Below the pieces are notes generated by a model that did no database searches, was not told the origin of the DNA, and saw nothing but the letters and a program-made list of their open reading frames with translations. DNA of 25,108 nucleotides from Blautia sp. OF03-15BH (GTDB lineage Bacteria; Bacillota; Clostridia; Lachnospirales; Lachnospiraceae). The DNA lies in assembly GCF_003463065.1 (NCBI RefSeq), contig NZ_QSCM01000008.1, positions 140,068-165,175 on the forward strand, read 5' to 3'. A program made the translations under genes and the position numbers. Positions 15,375 to 22,962 of the stretch are shown here, in pieces (position 1 is the first letter of the stretch; the number at the start of each line of letters is the position of its first letter).

Positions 15375-17327
15375 GTGGCAGGACAAAAGAACGAGCAGAC
15401 ACAGGATCTGAACCAGCTTTTAAAGGTTAGAAGAGACAAGCTCAAAGAGCTTCAGGAGAATGGAAAAGATCCGTTTATCATTACAAAATATCAGGTAACT
15501 CATCACAGCCAGGAAGTAAAGGATCATTTTGATGAGCTGGAAGGCCAGGAGGTAACTCTTGCAGGTCGTCTCATGTCCAAACGTGTAATGGGTAAAGCTT
15601 CCTTTGGTAATGTACAGGACTTACAGGGAAATATCCAGTGTTATATTGCACGGGATAGTATTGGAGAAGATTCTTACAAAGATTTCAAAAAGATGGATAT
15701 CGGTGATATCGTAGGCGTGAAAGGTGAGGTATTTAAGACGAAGACCGGAGAAATCTCCATTCATGCGTCTTCTGTGACCCTTCTTTCCAAGAGTCTGCAG
15801 ATCCTGCCGGAGAAATTCCATGGCCTGACTAACACGGATCTCCGTTATCGTCAGAGATATGTGGATCTTATCATGAATCCGGAAGTAAAAGATACCTTCA
15901 TCAAACGTTCCAAGATCATCAGCGCTGTTCGTGAGTATCTGGCAGGCGAAGGCTTCATGGAAGTAGAGACTCCCATGCTGGTATCAAATGCAGGTGGAGC
16001 AGCAGCAAGACCTTTCGAAACACATTTCAATGCGCTGGATGAGGATCTGAAGCTTCGTATCTCTCTGGAACTGTATCTGAAACGTCTGATCGTTGGCGGT
16101 CTTGAGAAAGTATATGAGATCGGTCGTGTATTCCGTAATGAGGGACTGGATACCCGTCACAATCCGGAGTTCACACTGATGGAGCTCTATCAGGCATACA
16201 CAGATTATAACGGCATGATGGATCTGACAGAGAAACTCTACCGCTATGTGGCTCAGAAGGTTCTGGGAACGACACAGATCGTTTACAAGGGAATCGAGAT
16301 GGATCTTGGCAAGCCCTTTGAGCGTCTGACTATGGTAGATGCCGTGAAAAAATATGCAAATGTAGACTGGAACCAGGTGGAAACTCTGGAGCAGGCAAGA
16401 ACTCTTGCAAAGGAGCATAACATTGCTTTTGAAGAGAGACATAAAAAAGGCGATATCCTGAATCTGTTCTTTGAGGAATTTGTAGAAGAGCATCTTCTGC
16501 AGCCGACCTTCATCATGGATCATCCGGTGGAGATTTCCCCGCTGACCAAGAAGAAACCGGAGAACCCGGATTATGTAGAGCGTTTTGAGTTCTTCATGAA
16601 TGGCTGGGAGATGGCAAATGCTTATTCCGAGCTGAACGATCCTATCGATCAGAGAGAGCGTTTTGCTGCCCAGGAGGAAGCCTTTGCAGCAGGTGATGAA
16701 GAGGCAAACCATACGGATGAAGATTTCCTGAATGCTCTGGAGATCGGTATGCCGCCTACCGGTGGTATTGGTTTCGGTATTGACCGTATGTGTATGCTCC
16801 TGACCGGCGCAGAAGCAATCCGTGATGTACTGCTCTTCCCGACAATGAAGAGTCTTGACTCTGACAAAAAAGCAGGAAAATCCGGAGCAGTAGAAGAAGC
16901 AACTGCAAACGACAACAACGGATTCTTCAAAGACAACGCGAAGATTGACTTCTCCAACGTAAAGGTTGAGCCTTTATTTGAAGAAGAGGTTGATTTCGAT
17001 ACATTCAGCAAATCTGATTTCCGTGCCGTAAAGGTTAAAGAGTGTGTAGCAGTTCCGAAGAGCAAGAAGCTCCTTCAGTTCACACTGGATGACGGAACAG
17101 GTACAGACCGCACGATCTTAAGCGGAATCCACTCTTACTATGAGCCGGAAGAATTAGTTGGTAAGACACTGATCGCAATCACCAACCTTCCGCCAAGAAA
17201 GATGATGGGAATCGAGTCTTGCGGTATGCTGCTTTCAGCAGTGAATAACCTGAAGGATTCAGAGGATGAAGAACTGCATCTTATTATGGTTGATAACCAT
17301 ATTCCGGCAGGTGCTAAGCTGTACTAA
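15375..17327 (+). CDS. lysS: Lysyl-tRNA synthetase (class II) with C-terminal tRNA-binding domain
   Basis: A 650-residue enzyme that charges tRNA-Lys. The start is GTG at 15375, 8 nt after AAGGAG (15361-15366); an earlier in-frame GTG at 15366 overlaps that site. Residues about 60-150 form the OB-fold anticodon domain. The class II core follows with motif 2 (VFRNEGLDTRHNPEFTLMEL) and motif 3 (GIGFGIDRMCMLLT). The core ends near residue 495, the usual end of LysRS. Then comes a Gly/Ala/Asn-rich linker and about 120 residues (525-650) of the MetG/EMAP-II/YtpR type tRNA-binding domain (SDFRAVKVKECVAVPKSKKL; PPRKMMGIESCGMLLSA). That appended domain is known from MetRS C-termini and I recall it on Lachnospiraceae LysRS. 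It should raise tRNA affinity. Confidence 0.96.
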   Translation: MAGQKNEQTQDLNQLLKVRRDKLKELQENGKDPFIITKYQVTHHSQEVKDHFDELEGQEVTLAGRLMSKRVMGKASFGNVQDLQGNIQCYIARDSIGEDSYKDFKKMDIGDIVGVKGEVFKTKTGEISIHASSVTLLSKSLQILPEKFHGLTNTDLRYRQRYVDLIMNPEVKDTFIKRSKIISAVREYLAGEGFMEVETPMLVSNAGGAAARPFETHFNALDEDLKLRISLELYLKRLIVGGLEKVYEIGRVFRNEGLDTRHNPEFTLMELYQAYTDYNGMMDLTEKLYRYVAQKVLGTTQIVYKGIEMDLGKPFERLTMVDAVKKYANVDWNQVETLEQARTLAKEHNIAFEERHKKGDILNLFFEEFVEEHLLQPTFIMDHPVEISPLTKKKPENPDYVERFEFFMNGWEMANAYSELNDPIDQRERFAAQEEAFAAGDEEANHTDEDFLNALEIGMPPTGGIGFGIDRMCMLLTGAEAIRDVLLFPTMKSLDSDKKAGKSGAVEEATANDNNGFFKDNAKIDFSNVKVEPLFEEEVDFDTFSKSDFRAVKVKECVAVPKSKKLLQFTLDDGTGTDRTILSGIHSYYEPEELVGKTLIAITNLPPRKMMGIESCGMLLSAVNNLKDSEDEELHLIMVDNHIPAGAKLY

Positions 17328-17452
17328 TCCAGAAAAAAGAGTTCGGTTTTGTAGTCATAGACGTCCAATCAGGAAAAGTGGTTCCACGGATTAACATGGA
17401 GCTACATGGATTCTTAACTGTTTGACTTATTTGTCTACAAGTAAAATATTGA

Positions 17453-17482
17453 TTATTTTTGAGGAGCATTTTTCAAAAATAA
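17453..17482. other. Perfect AT-rich hairpin downstream of lysS
   Basis: TTATTTTTGA (17453-17462) and TCAAAAATAA (17473-17482) are exact inverse complements. It lies between lysS and its terminator. The role is unknown. Confidence 0.4.
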
Positions 17483-17490
17483 GGTGTATA

Positions 17491-17541
17491 AAGGGACACT
17501 TCTCTTTTGGTAGAAATACCAATGGAAGGTGTCCTTTTTTT
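17491..17541 (+). terminator. Probable greA-lysS terminator
   Basis: AAGGGACACTTC (17491-17502) pairs with GAAGGTGTCCTT (17525-17536) with two single-base bulges. It encloses a perfect TTGGTA-GAAA-TACCAA hairpin and is followed by a run of seven T. The 160 bp between lysS and this hairpin hold no gene that I can see. Confidence 0.75.
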
Positions 17542-17562
17542 GTTGTCAGGCATAGCAATTAT

Positions 17563-18668
17563 TCACTCAACTTTCCCAGCTGATATCTCTAAATAAAGCC
17601 GAATAAATGCGGCTTGAGATGCAATCCATTCACTTATTTTACATTTTATGATGGATGTAATATCAGCAGATAATGTTAAAATGTGCTACACAAACAGAGC
17701 CATAAGGCTCTGCAGTGCACTGGTTAAGTCCATGCCCTGATATCATCGCAGAACAGGAAGAATAATTCGCCATACGTTTTCTGGTCATTTTGGTTCCTGC
17801 GGATCCATTCCAGAATGATATATCTTGTAAATACAATGGTCGTATGGCTTACCATTGCACCATAATGATGGCTCTGAAATTCAGTGCCTAACTTCAGAAA
17901 GGATTTTGATGATCTGAAAAAACATTCGATAGACCATCTGTTTCCATAAATCCGTACGATCTCAGTATCACTTAAAGAAACGTCTGTGCTTAAGAGATAC
18001 AGACATTCACTCTTCTTATTGCGGTTTCGTACGAAAACGATCTTAACAGGAATTCCTGTTTTGGTGGTGACTACTAAAGAGCCAAAATATTTCTCGCACC
18101 TTCAAAGCATAAGAAGATAGTCGGCCTTTATACCGGACTGTAAAGCTCTCTGAATAAGAAGAACTGCGGCGTCTGTTTTACTCATCATGCTTTCTTTGCG
18201 GAACTTATAATCGTTTGTACGATGATCGATATTTTCAGATATTTCATTGTAACGATTGCTCTTTTTGGCAGAAGAAAGCAGATTAAACCCAACGGGGATA
18301 AAACTGTAACCATCAGACCACCCCAGTGTAAGCAGGGTAAATCCTTTCTGAAATCTATGTTCTACATGATCATAGACACATGCAAGCAGTTCTACAGATT
18401 TACTCCGATTCCGCTTTACTACGGAATCATCCAGAACCAGTACTTTTACCCGTTCCGGTCTGGTAAGAGCATCAAATCTGGAAGTAACTTTAGCTGCAAG
18501 GAGCAGAAGAAATCTGCTCCAATTATAGGAAGTTTCATTAAGAAAACGATAATACGTATTCTTTGAAACGGCCTGGTCTTTATGTTTAGAGTTCAGGAAA
18601 CGAAGTTCTTTTAAAGCGTTGGAAAATTGATTTTGGGTATTTTCATTTTTATCATTTTGGTATATCAT
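17563..18668 (-). pseudogene. Disrupted IS4-family transposase
   Basis: The first 188 codons (MIYQNDKNENT... to KADYLLML) are open and include the first catalytic Asp in VLVLDDSVVKRNRSK. A TGA at 18102-18104 then interrupts, exactly where the second catalytic Asp (LLMD-type motif) is expected. After it the same frame continues with EKYFGSLVVTTKTGIPVKIV and the third-block signature IYGNRWSIECFFRSSK, so a segment of roughly 200 bp seems deleted. Near 17730 the frame shifts. The downstream frame (MDLTSALQSLMALFV) has a TAG at 17686-17688 before ending at 17563. At least three lesions show it is non-functional. The deletion size is estimated from my recollection of intact relatives. Confidence 0.88.
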
Positions 18669-18820
18669 AAGTTCAGCACCTTTTCCTTTGAGTATTTGTT
18701 TGTGGTGAACTTATTATATCAAAGATCAGGTGCTATTTTTATGTCAAGGTACCAATTATTTTAATATTTTAGTTGAAAAATCAACTGTTTATGCCAGTTT
18801 TACTGGTGGGAAAGTTGAGT
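17565..18820 (-). mobile_element. Decayed IS4-family insertion sequence
   Basis: A 1256-bp element bounded by a perfect 13-bp terminal inverted repeat: ACTCAACTTTCCC at 17565-17577 and GGGAAAGTTGAGT at 18808-18820. It contains a broken transposase gene with the IS4-family Y-(2)-R-(3)-E-(6)-K signature. Flanking bases are TATTC on the left and TATTA on the right, which could be a decayed target duplication but is not conclusive. It sits between the lysS terminator and the terminator of the minus-strand operon. A second copy of only its right end lies at 24489-24609. It cannot transpose by itself because the transposase is disrupted. Confidence 0.85.
18700..18820 (+). repeat. Right end of the IS; direct-repeat copy 1
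   Basis: 121 bp from TTGTGGTGAAC to the terminal repeat. It is 119/121 identical to 24489-24609 in the same orientation; the differences are one T/A and one A/G. It contains a hairpin AGTTGA-AAAA-TCAACT. The segment just upstream, around the transposase start codon (18661-18680), is an imperfect inverse of 18701-18720, which may hide the start from read-through transcripts. Confidence 0.9.
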
Positions 18821-18824
18821 TATT

Positions 18825-18863
18825 AAAAAAAGGGCCGAAAGCTCATCAAAAAACTTTCAGCCC
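18825..18863 (-). terminator. Terminator of the minus-strand operon
   Basis: On the minus strand GGGCTGAAAG (18863-18854) pairs with CTTTCGGCCC (18841-18832), followed by seven T. It lies 18 bp after the last gene of the operon and only 5 bp from the IS end. Confidence 0.85.
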
Positions 18864-18881
18864 AATCATAATCATCAAAAA

Positions 18882-19754
18882 TCAAACCACTTTTGTTTCA
18901 CGGAGACTGACATAAGCGCCCTCATCCTGCTTGCAGAAATCTACCAGCTCGCTTCCTGTCACAAACCATACGCCTTCGTGGGCGCACATGAACTCCAGAA
19001 ATTCACGGAGCATGGCGAAACGTCCCGGACTTCCGGTTGACTGCGGGTCCAGCTGCAGATTGTAGCAGAGGTGATGGTTGTAATGACCGGTAAACTCATC
19101 TTTCCAGTTAGAAAGCACGTTGCTGTAGTTTGCCACACGGCCCTGTCCGAAGGGGAATGCAGGCCGGTAATTGAAGGCAAAGTACGGCAGGTCAAAGTTC
19201 GCCCACTGCTGGGGAATCTGCAAAATCTTGTCGCCTTTTTCATTGGTCTTCATGAAATAAGGACGGTCGTCGTCATAGAGATCGCTGGAGTAGGTCATCC
19301 CGTACTCTCTGGCGATATCCAGAGTCTCCAGCATCAGATCTCCGATGGGAGCCCGGAAACCGGCCGGCTTCTTTCCGCAGGCGGCCTCAATGGCCTTCAC
19401 GGCCTTTCCGATGCGCTCGCGCTGCTCCTCTGTGTCCAAAAGACCAAAATTCTCATATTCATAGCCGTGGCACGCGATCTCGTGACCTCTGTCAGCGATT
19501 TCCTTGATCTTGTCCGGATAGGTCTCGGCGGTTTTGCCCGGCACGAAGAAAGTAGCTTTCAGATGAAGCTCATCCAGCAGGCCGAGAAGCCTCGGAAGAC
19601 CATGAGTCATTCCGTACTGACCGAGGGACAGGGTTTTCGGCATCTCTGCCGCTTTCTTATCCAGTGACAGCCAGAAGAACTCTGCTGCGAGGTTTACGGA
19701 GATAAACGCCGCGCATTTTTTACCCTCCGGCAATTTCATTTCCTGTGCATACAT
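18882..19754 (-). CDS. CE4-fold (HpPgdA-like) protein lacking metal ligands
   Basis: A 290-residue paralogue of the protein encoded just upstream. The start at 19754 follows AAAGGAGG with 9-nt spacing; the open frame extends further upstream without a site. The fold blocks are kept (LKATFFVPGKTAE, DRGHEIACHGYEYENF, KKPAGFRAPIGD, YSSDLYDDDRPYF, TGSPGRF). The active site is not. The two Asp of the paralogue (D19, D21) are N21 and A23, the second His of the HxxxH pair is Y100, and H237 is replaced by D236. In this family the Asp and the two His bind the metal. It is therefore probably a pseudoenzyme, a non-catalytic partner of the upstream protein, or an enzyme with a different mechanism. It is the last gene of the five-gene operon, 4 bp after its paralogue, with its binding site at the paralogue's end. 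Confidence 0.85.
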   Translation of the reverse strand: MYAQEMKLPEGKKCAAFISVNLAAEFFWLSLDKKAAEMPKTLSLGQYGMTHGLPRLLGLLDELHLKATFFVPGKTAETYPDKIKEIADRGHEIACHGYEYENFGLLDTEEQRERIGKAVKAIEAACGKKPAGFRAPIGDLMLETLDIAREYGMTYSSDLYDDDRPYFMKTNEKGDKILQIPQQWANFDLPYFAFNYRPAFPFGQGRVANYSNVLSNWKDEFTGHYNHHLCYNLQLDPQSTGSPGRFAMLREFLEFMCAHEGVWFVTGSELVDFCKQDEGAYVSLRETKVV

Positions 19755-19758
19755 ACTT

Positions 19759-20613
19759 CTAGTCCTCCTTTCTCGGATGTGCTTTGCGCCAGTATTCAGC
19801 AACTTCGCTTCCAGTAGCCACCCATACATCCTTATGAGAGGTTACTTCTTTCAGCACTTCCTCAAGGACCAGATTTCGTCCCGGAGCTCCGGAGATCTGG
19901 GGATGCATCAGAAATGCGATGCAAAGTCCCATATCATAGTAGCCGCGGAACTCACGAAGATCATTGTCCTGTACATTCCGATAGCAACTGATTCGATCCA
20001 GACCAGCCGGTTCTGCCGGATAAACACTGTAGGCCTGAGCCACATAATCGTCCAGTTCCCATTTGGACGGAATCTCTACCAGATCTGTCTCTTTGCCGTC
20101 AAGAACCGTATAATACGGGATATCGTCTCCACGCATGGAGCTGGAATACAGAAAGCCCAGCTCATTCAGCAGATACGGTGTGCGTACATGCCAGTCTCCG
20201 GACGGAGTACGGAAGCCTTTCGGCTCCTTTCCTGTGATGTCCTTGATGATCTTCTGGGTCTTTTTCAGAATCTCCAGCTGCTCTTCCACTGTTTTCTCTA
20301 CAAAACGCTCGTGGGTGTAACCATGGTTTCCAATCTCATGTCCCGCCTCATCAATGCGGCGGATCACATCCGGATTATGCTCTGCCACATAACCCGGCGC
20401 AAAAAATGTCGCCTTTACCTGATACTTGTCCAGTAAATCCAGAATCATGTCCACGCAGCGGTTCGGACCGTACTGTCCGATGGAACGGGCGCGAATCAGT
20501 TTCTCTGTATTGGGCTCGTCGGAAGACATGTTCTGCCAGATGATATCGCCGTCCAAGTCGAACGTGAACATTGCCGCGCTCTTTTTGCCTTCCGGCCATA
20601 ATGACTGACTCAT
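19759..20613 (-). CDS. CE4 polysaccharide-deacetylase-fold hydrolase, HpPgdA/cyclic-imidase type
   Basis: A 284-residue cytoplasmic protein with no signal peptide. The CE4 metal site is intact: D19 and D21 in FTFDLDGD, H97 and H101 in GNHGYTHE. Other conserved blocks are GFRTPSGDWH (133-142), TDLVEIPSKWELDD (176-189) and MHPQISGAPGR (236-246). This pattern resembles Helicobacter pylori PgdA and its relatives more than extracellular peptidoglycan deacetylases. The group contains cyclic-imide hydrolases and is related to PuuE-type allantoinases. With no export signal and a racemase, transporter and lyase in the operon, opening of a cyclic imide or ureide ring is more likely than cell-wall work. 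GAGGAGG is its binding site, 14 bp after the transporter gene. The substrate is unknown. Confidence 0.85.
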   Translation of the reverse strand: MSQSLWPEGKKSAAMFTFDLDGDIIWQNMSSDEPNTEKLIRARSIGQYGPNRCVDMILDLLDKYQVKATFFAPGYVAEHNPDVIRRIDEAGHEIGNHGYTHERFVEKTVEEQLEILKKTQKIIKDITGKEPKGFRTPSGDWHVRTPYLLNELGFLYSSSMRGDDIPYYTVLDGKETDLVEIPSKWELDDYVAQAYSVYPAEPAGLDRISCYRNVQDNDLREFRGYYDMGLCIAFLMHPQISGAPGRNLVLEEVLKEVTSHKDVWVATGSEVAEYWRKAHPRKED

Positions 20614-20627
20614 GTTAAAACCTCCTC

Positions 20628-22166
20628 TTATGATATTTTTCCAGGTGTCTTTTCCTGTCCGTACTTCTTCACAGACAGCTTATGTAATACAAAAACTACA
20701 ACAGTCAGAAGGACTGCCGCTACCACCAGCATAACCGGGCTGTAATCCAGGCCTGCCAGAACAAACATGATACCGCAGATGACTGCTACCGTCACTGCAT
20801 AAGGCATCTGAGTCTCAAAGTGATCCACATGGTCGCAGCTTGCTCCGATGGACGCCAGCACTGTGGTATCGGAAATCGGAGAACAATGGTCTCCGAAAAG
20901 TCCGCCGCCTACGATAGCAGCTGCTACCAGCGGAAGTGCAGAGCCCATATCGATGGCTACCGGAAGTCCCAGCGGCATCAGTACCCCCATGGTTCCCCAG
21001 GAAGTACCGGTTGCGAAGGACATAATCGCACCCAGGATAAACATTACCAGCGGCAGCATGCTCGGCGCCAGGAAGCCGGAGGAGATCTCAATCAGATAGC
21101 CTGCGGTATTCAGTGTGCTGGTAACGCTGGAAAGGGACCAGGCCAGTACCAGAACGATACACATGAACATGGCGTTGGAACAGCCTTTGGTGTAAATATT
21201 TATGCACTCGGTAAAGGTGTAAAGCTTATCTTTCAGGCACATGATAACCAGAACGATGGTTGCGGCAAAGAAAGCAGAAGCAATACCGGTACGAAGGTCG
21301 CTGCCTGCTACTCTGGTATGCAGGAAATCCTTGGAGAACAGGTAAGCAAACAGAACAACCAGAAGAGTAATCAGCGGAATTACCATGGTGCTGACTTTTC
21401 CGTCTTTTTTTGCTTCTTTGTCGCTGGCATTCTCACTTCTCATCGGAACGCCGCCCTCACGAAGGGTCTTACCGGTTTTCATGGCTCTGTTCTGCGCTTT
21501 CAGCATGGGGCCGTAATCCCACTGGGTAAATGCCAGCAGGCCTGCCATAAACAGAGTCAGGATTGCATAATAGTTAAAGGGAATCGCCTGAATAAAGACA
21601 TCCATACTGGATACATCGGTGATAGCCGCATTGTCGAGCTCTGCCTGAATCAGAGAAATTGTGGTAACGCCCCAGCCGATGATCGGAATCATGGAACAGA
21701 TCGGGGATGTGGTGCAGTCCAGAATGTAAGCAAATTTTTCTCTGGATACACGAAGTCTCTCAGCCAGCGCCTCAAAGATCGGTCCTACGATCAGAGAGTT
21801 TCCGGAGTCGGTGAACCATACGAACAGTCCGCCCAGCCAGATACCGCCTTCGCATTTTGATCTGGTGTTAACTTTCTTAGTAACCAGATTGGTAAAAGCT
21901 CCGGCTCCGCCTGAAGACGTCAGCAGGGCAATAAAACCGGAGATGATAACCATCATAAACAGAGCCTGCATATTAGACGGCTCAGATAAAGCTGTGAAAA
22001 TGTGCGTGTGGGTCATTTCCAGGAAGCCCGCGATCGGGTTCCAGCCGCAGATGATGGTAGATCCTACGAAAACGGAGATAGCCAGTGAAATAACAATGTT
22101 TTTGGTTATCATCGCAAGCACAATCGCCAGCACCGCGGGGATAATTGACAAGATACCGTAATCCAT
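20628..22166 (-). CDS. NhaC-family Na+-coupled transporter
   Basis: A 512-residue membrane protein with about 11-12 hydrophobic helices and a charged cytoplasmic loop near residues 235-260. NhaC-family blocks include FVWFTDSGNSLIVGP, GTSWGTMGVLMPLGLPVA and GGGLFGDHCSPISDTTVLAS. Members exchange Na+ and H+, but several are organic substrate carriers (MleN malate/lactate; predicted Met, Lys and Tyr carriers). Inside a metabolic operon, uptake of the pathway substrate or exchange with a product such as fumarate or an amino acid is the likely job. AGGAGG precedes the start. In the 74-bp gap to the racemase gene is a 12-codon mini-ORF (22206 to 22168) ending one base before this start codon, which may couple translation. 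Confidence 0.9.
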   Translation of the reverse strand: MDYGILSIIPAVLAIVLAMITKNIVISLAISVFVGSTIICGWNPIAGFLEMTHTHIFTALSEPSNMQALFMMVIISGFIALLTSSGGAGAFTNLVTKKVNTRSKCEGGIWLGGLFVWFTDSGNSLIVGPIFEALAERLRVSREKFAYILDCTTSPICSMIPIIGWGVTTISLIQAELDNAAITDVSSMDVFIQAIPFNYYAILTLFMAGLLAFTQWDYGPMLKAQNRAMKTGKTLREGGVPMRSENASDKEAKKDGKVSTMVIPLITLLVVLFAYLFSKDFLHTRVAGSDLRTGIASAFFAATIVLVIMCLKDKLYTFTECINIYTKGCSNAMFMCIVLVLAWSLSSVTSTLNTAGYLIEISSGFLAPSMLPLVMFILGAIMSFATGTSWGTMGVLMPLGLPVAIDMGSALPLVAAAIVGGGLFGDHCSPISDTTVLASIGASCDHVDHFETQMPYAVTVAVICGIMFVLAGLDYSPVMLVVAAVLLTVVVFVLHKLSVKKYGQEKTPGKIS

Positions 22167-22167
22167 T

Positions 22168-22206
22168 TTAGTCCTCCTCGTGTATACATGCAGTCAGGTT
22201 CTGCAT
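22168..22206 (-). CDS. Possible 12-codon leader peptide before the transporter
   Basis: ATG at 22206 follows AAAGGAAATGAAAA and reads MQNLTACIHEED, then TAA, which ends 1 nt before the transporter ATG. Its last codons contain the transporter's AGGAGG. It is short and may be accidental. Confidence 0.3.
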   Translation of the reverse strand: MQNLTACIHEED

Positions 22207-22240
22207 TTTTTCATTTCCTTTTATAGAGTAAGCGTGCCCG

Positions 22241-22960
22241 TTAAAGCTCCACATTACTTTCGTTGGTAAAGGGGTGATACTGCGCCGGAATGTGCCGAAG
22301 GCCGAGGCGTACGCACATTTCCGCATAAGCAACCGCGATAAAGGCCGGATCCAGTACCTTGACCGGATATTTCCGCTCCAGCTCGTCGCCATAGCCTGCC
22401 ATGCCAAGACAGCCTAAAATCACGCCGTCCGCCTGATATTTTTCCACCGCTTCCTCGCAGACCAGTTCCAGATGCTCTCTGGTCGCATTGGGATTTACCC
22501 GCATTTTCTCTGCCGGAATATCCAGAGCCAGCACGGCCTGCATTTTTTCCCGAGCGATACAGTTACGCATCATGCGCCGATAAGTGCGCGGAATATTCCA
22601 GCCTGCGCCGGTGACTACCACAAAGCGGCTGCATAAGGTCTGTGCCACGGATAACGTCACCTCGCCGGGTGCAATCACCGGAATCTTCACGTTTTCCCGG
22701 AGCGCTTCCAGGCCCACATCGCTGAAACAGTAAATCACAATGGCGTCATAGCCGTCTTTTTCCGCCTGGATGGCCATTTTGACAAGTTCCGGCGCCGCAA
22801 AGGCCTCGTCCGTATGGCAGTCCAGCTCATCCGGTCCTTTCCTGATGCAGTCCACCGAGATCTCGGTTCCCGGTGAAACTGCCGCTGACAGCATGCGCTC
22901 CCTGTCATCCATGACCGGACGCTGCATCGCCTTATCTGTCATCAATACTTTGATCTTCAT
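22241..22960 (-). CDS. Asp/Glu/hydantoin racemase-family protein
   Basis: A 239-residue cytoplasmic protein. The start at 22960 follows GGAG (8-nt spacing) inside the end of the lyase gene, only 2 nt after its stop. The two catalytic cysteines of the cofactor-independent racemase superfamily are present: C78 in YDAIVIYCFSDVGLEALRE and C184 in GVILGCLGMAGYG. The C-F-S-D-x-G-L and L-G-C-x-G-M patterns fit the hydantoin/allantoin racemase branch better than MurI or aspartate racemase. Members epimerise 5-substituted hydantoins, allantoin or amino acids, and some act as isomerases or decarboxylases. Next to CE4 amidohydrolases this resembles the racemase-amidohydrolase pairing of allantoin and hydantoin pathways. 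The actual substrate is unknown. Confidence 0.85.
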   Translation of the reverse strand: MKIKVLMTDKAMQRPVMDDRERMLSAAVSPGTEISVDCIRKGPDELDCHTDEAFAAPELVKMAIQAEKDGYDAIVIYCFSDVGLEALRENVKIPVIAPGEVTLSVAQTLCSRFVVVTGAGWNIPRTYRRMMRNCIAREKMQAVLALDIPAEKMRVNPNATREHLELVCEEAVEKYQADGVILGCLGMAGYGDELERKYPVKVLDPAFIAVAYAEMCVRLGLRHIPAQYHPFTNESNVEL

Positions 22961-22962
22961 AG

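Noticed and set aside
15984..16712. 242-codon minus-strand frame inside lysS
   Set aside because: Antisense to a certain gene, Cys- and Leu-rich low-complexity translation, no start signal.
17377..17390. AGTGGTTCCACGG, resembling the T-box core GGTGGNACCGCG
   Set aside because: Three mismatches to the core, no specifier or Stem I structure upstream, and no gene downstream on that strand. Probably chance.
20820..21860. 346-codon plus-strand frame opposite the NhaC-family gene
   Set aside because: It is very rich in Gln, His and Arg with no domain, and lies entirely antisense to a well-supported transporter gene.
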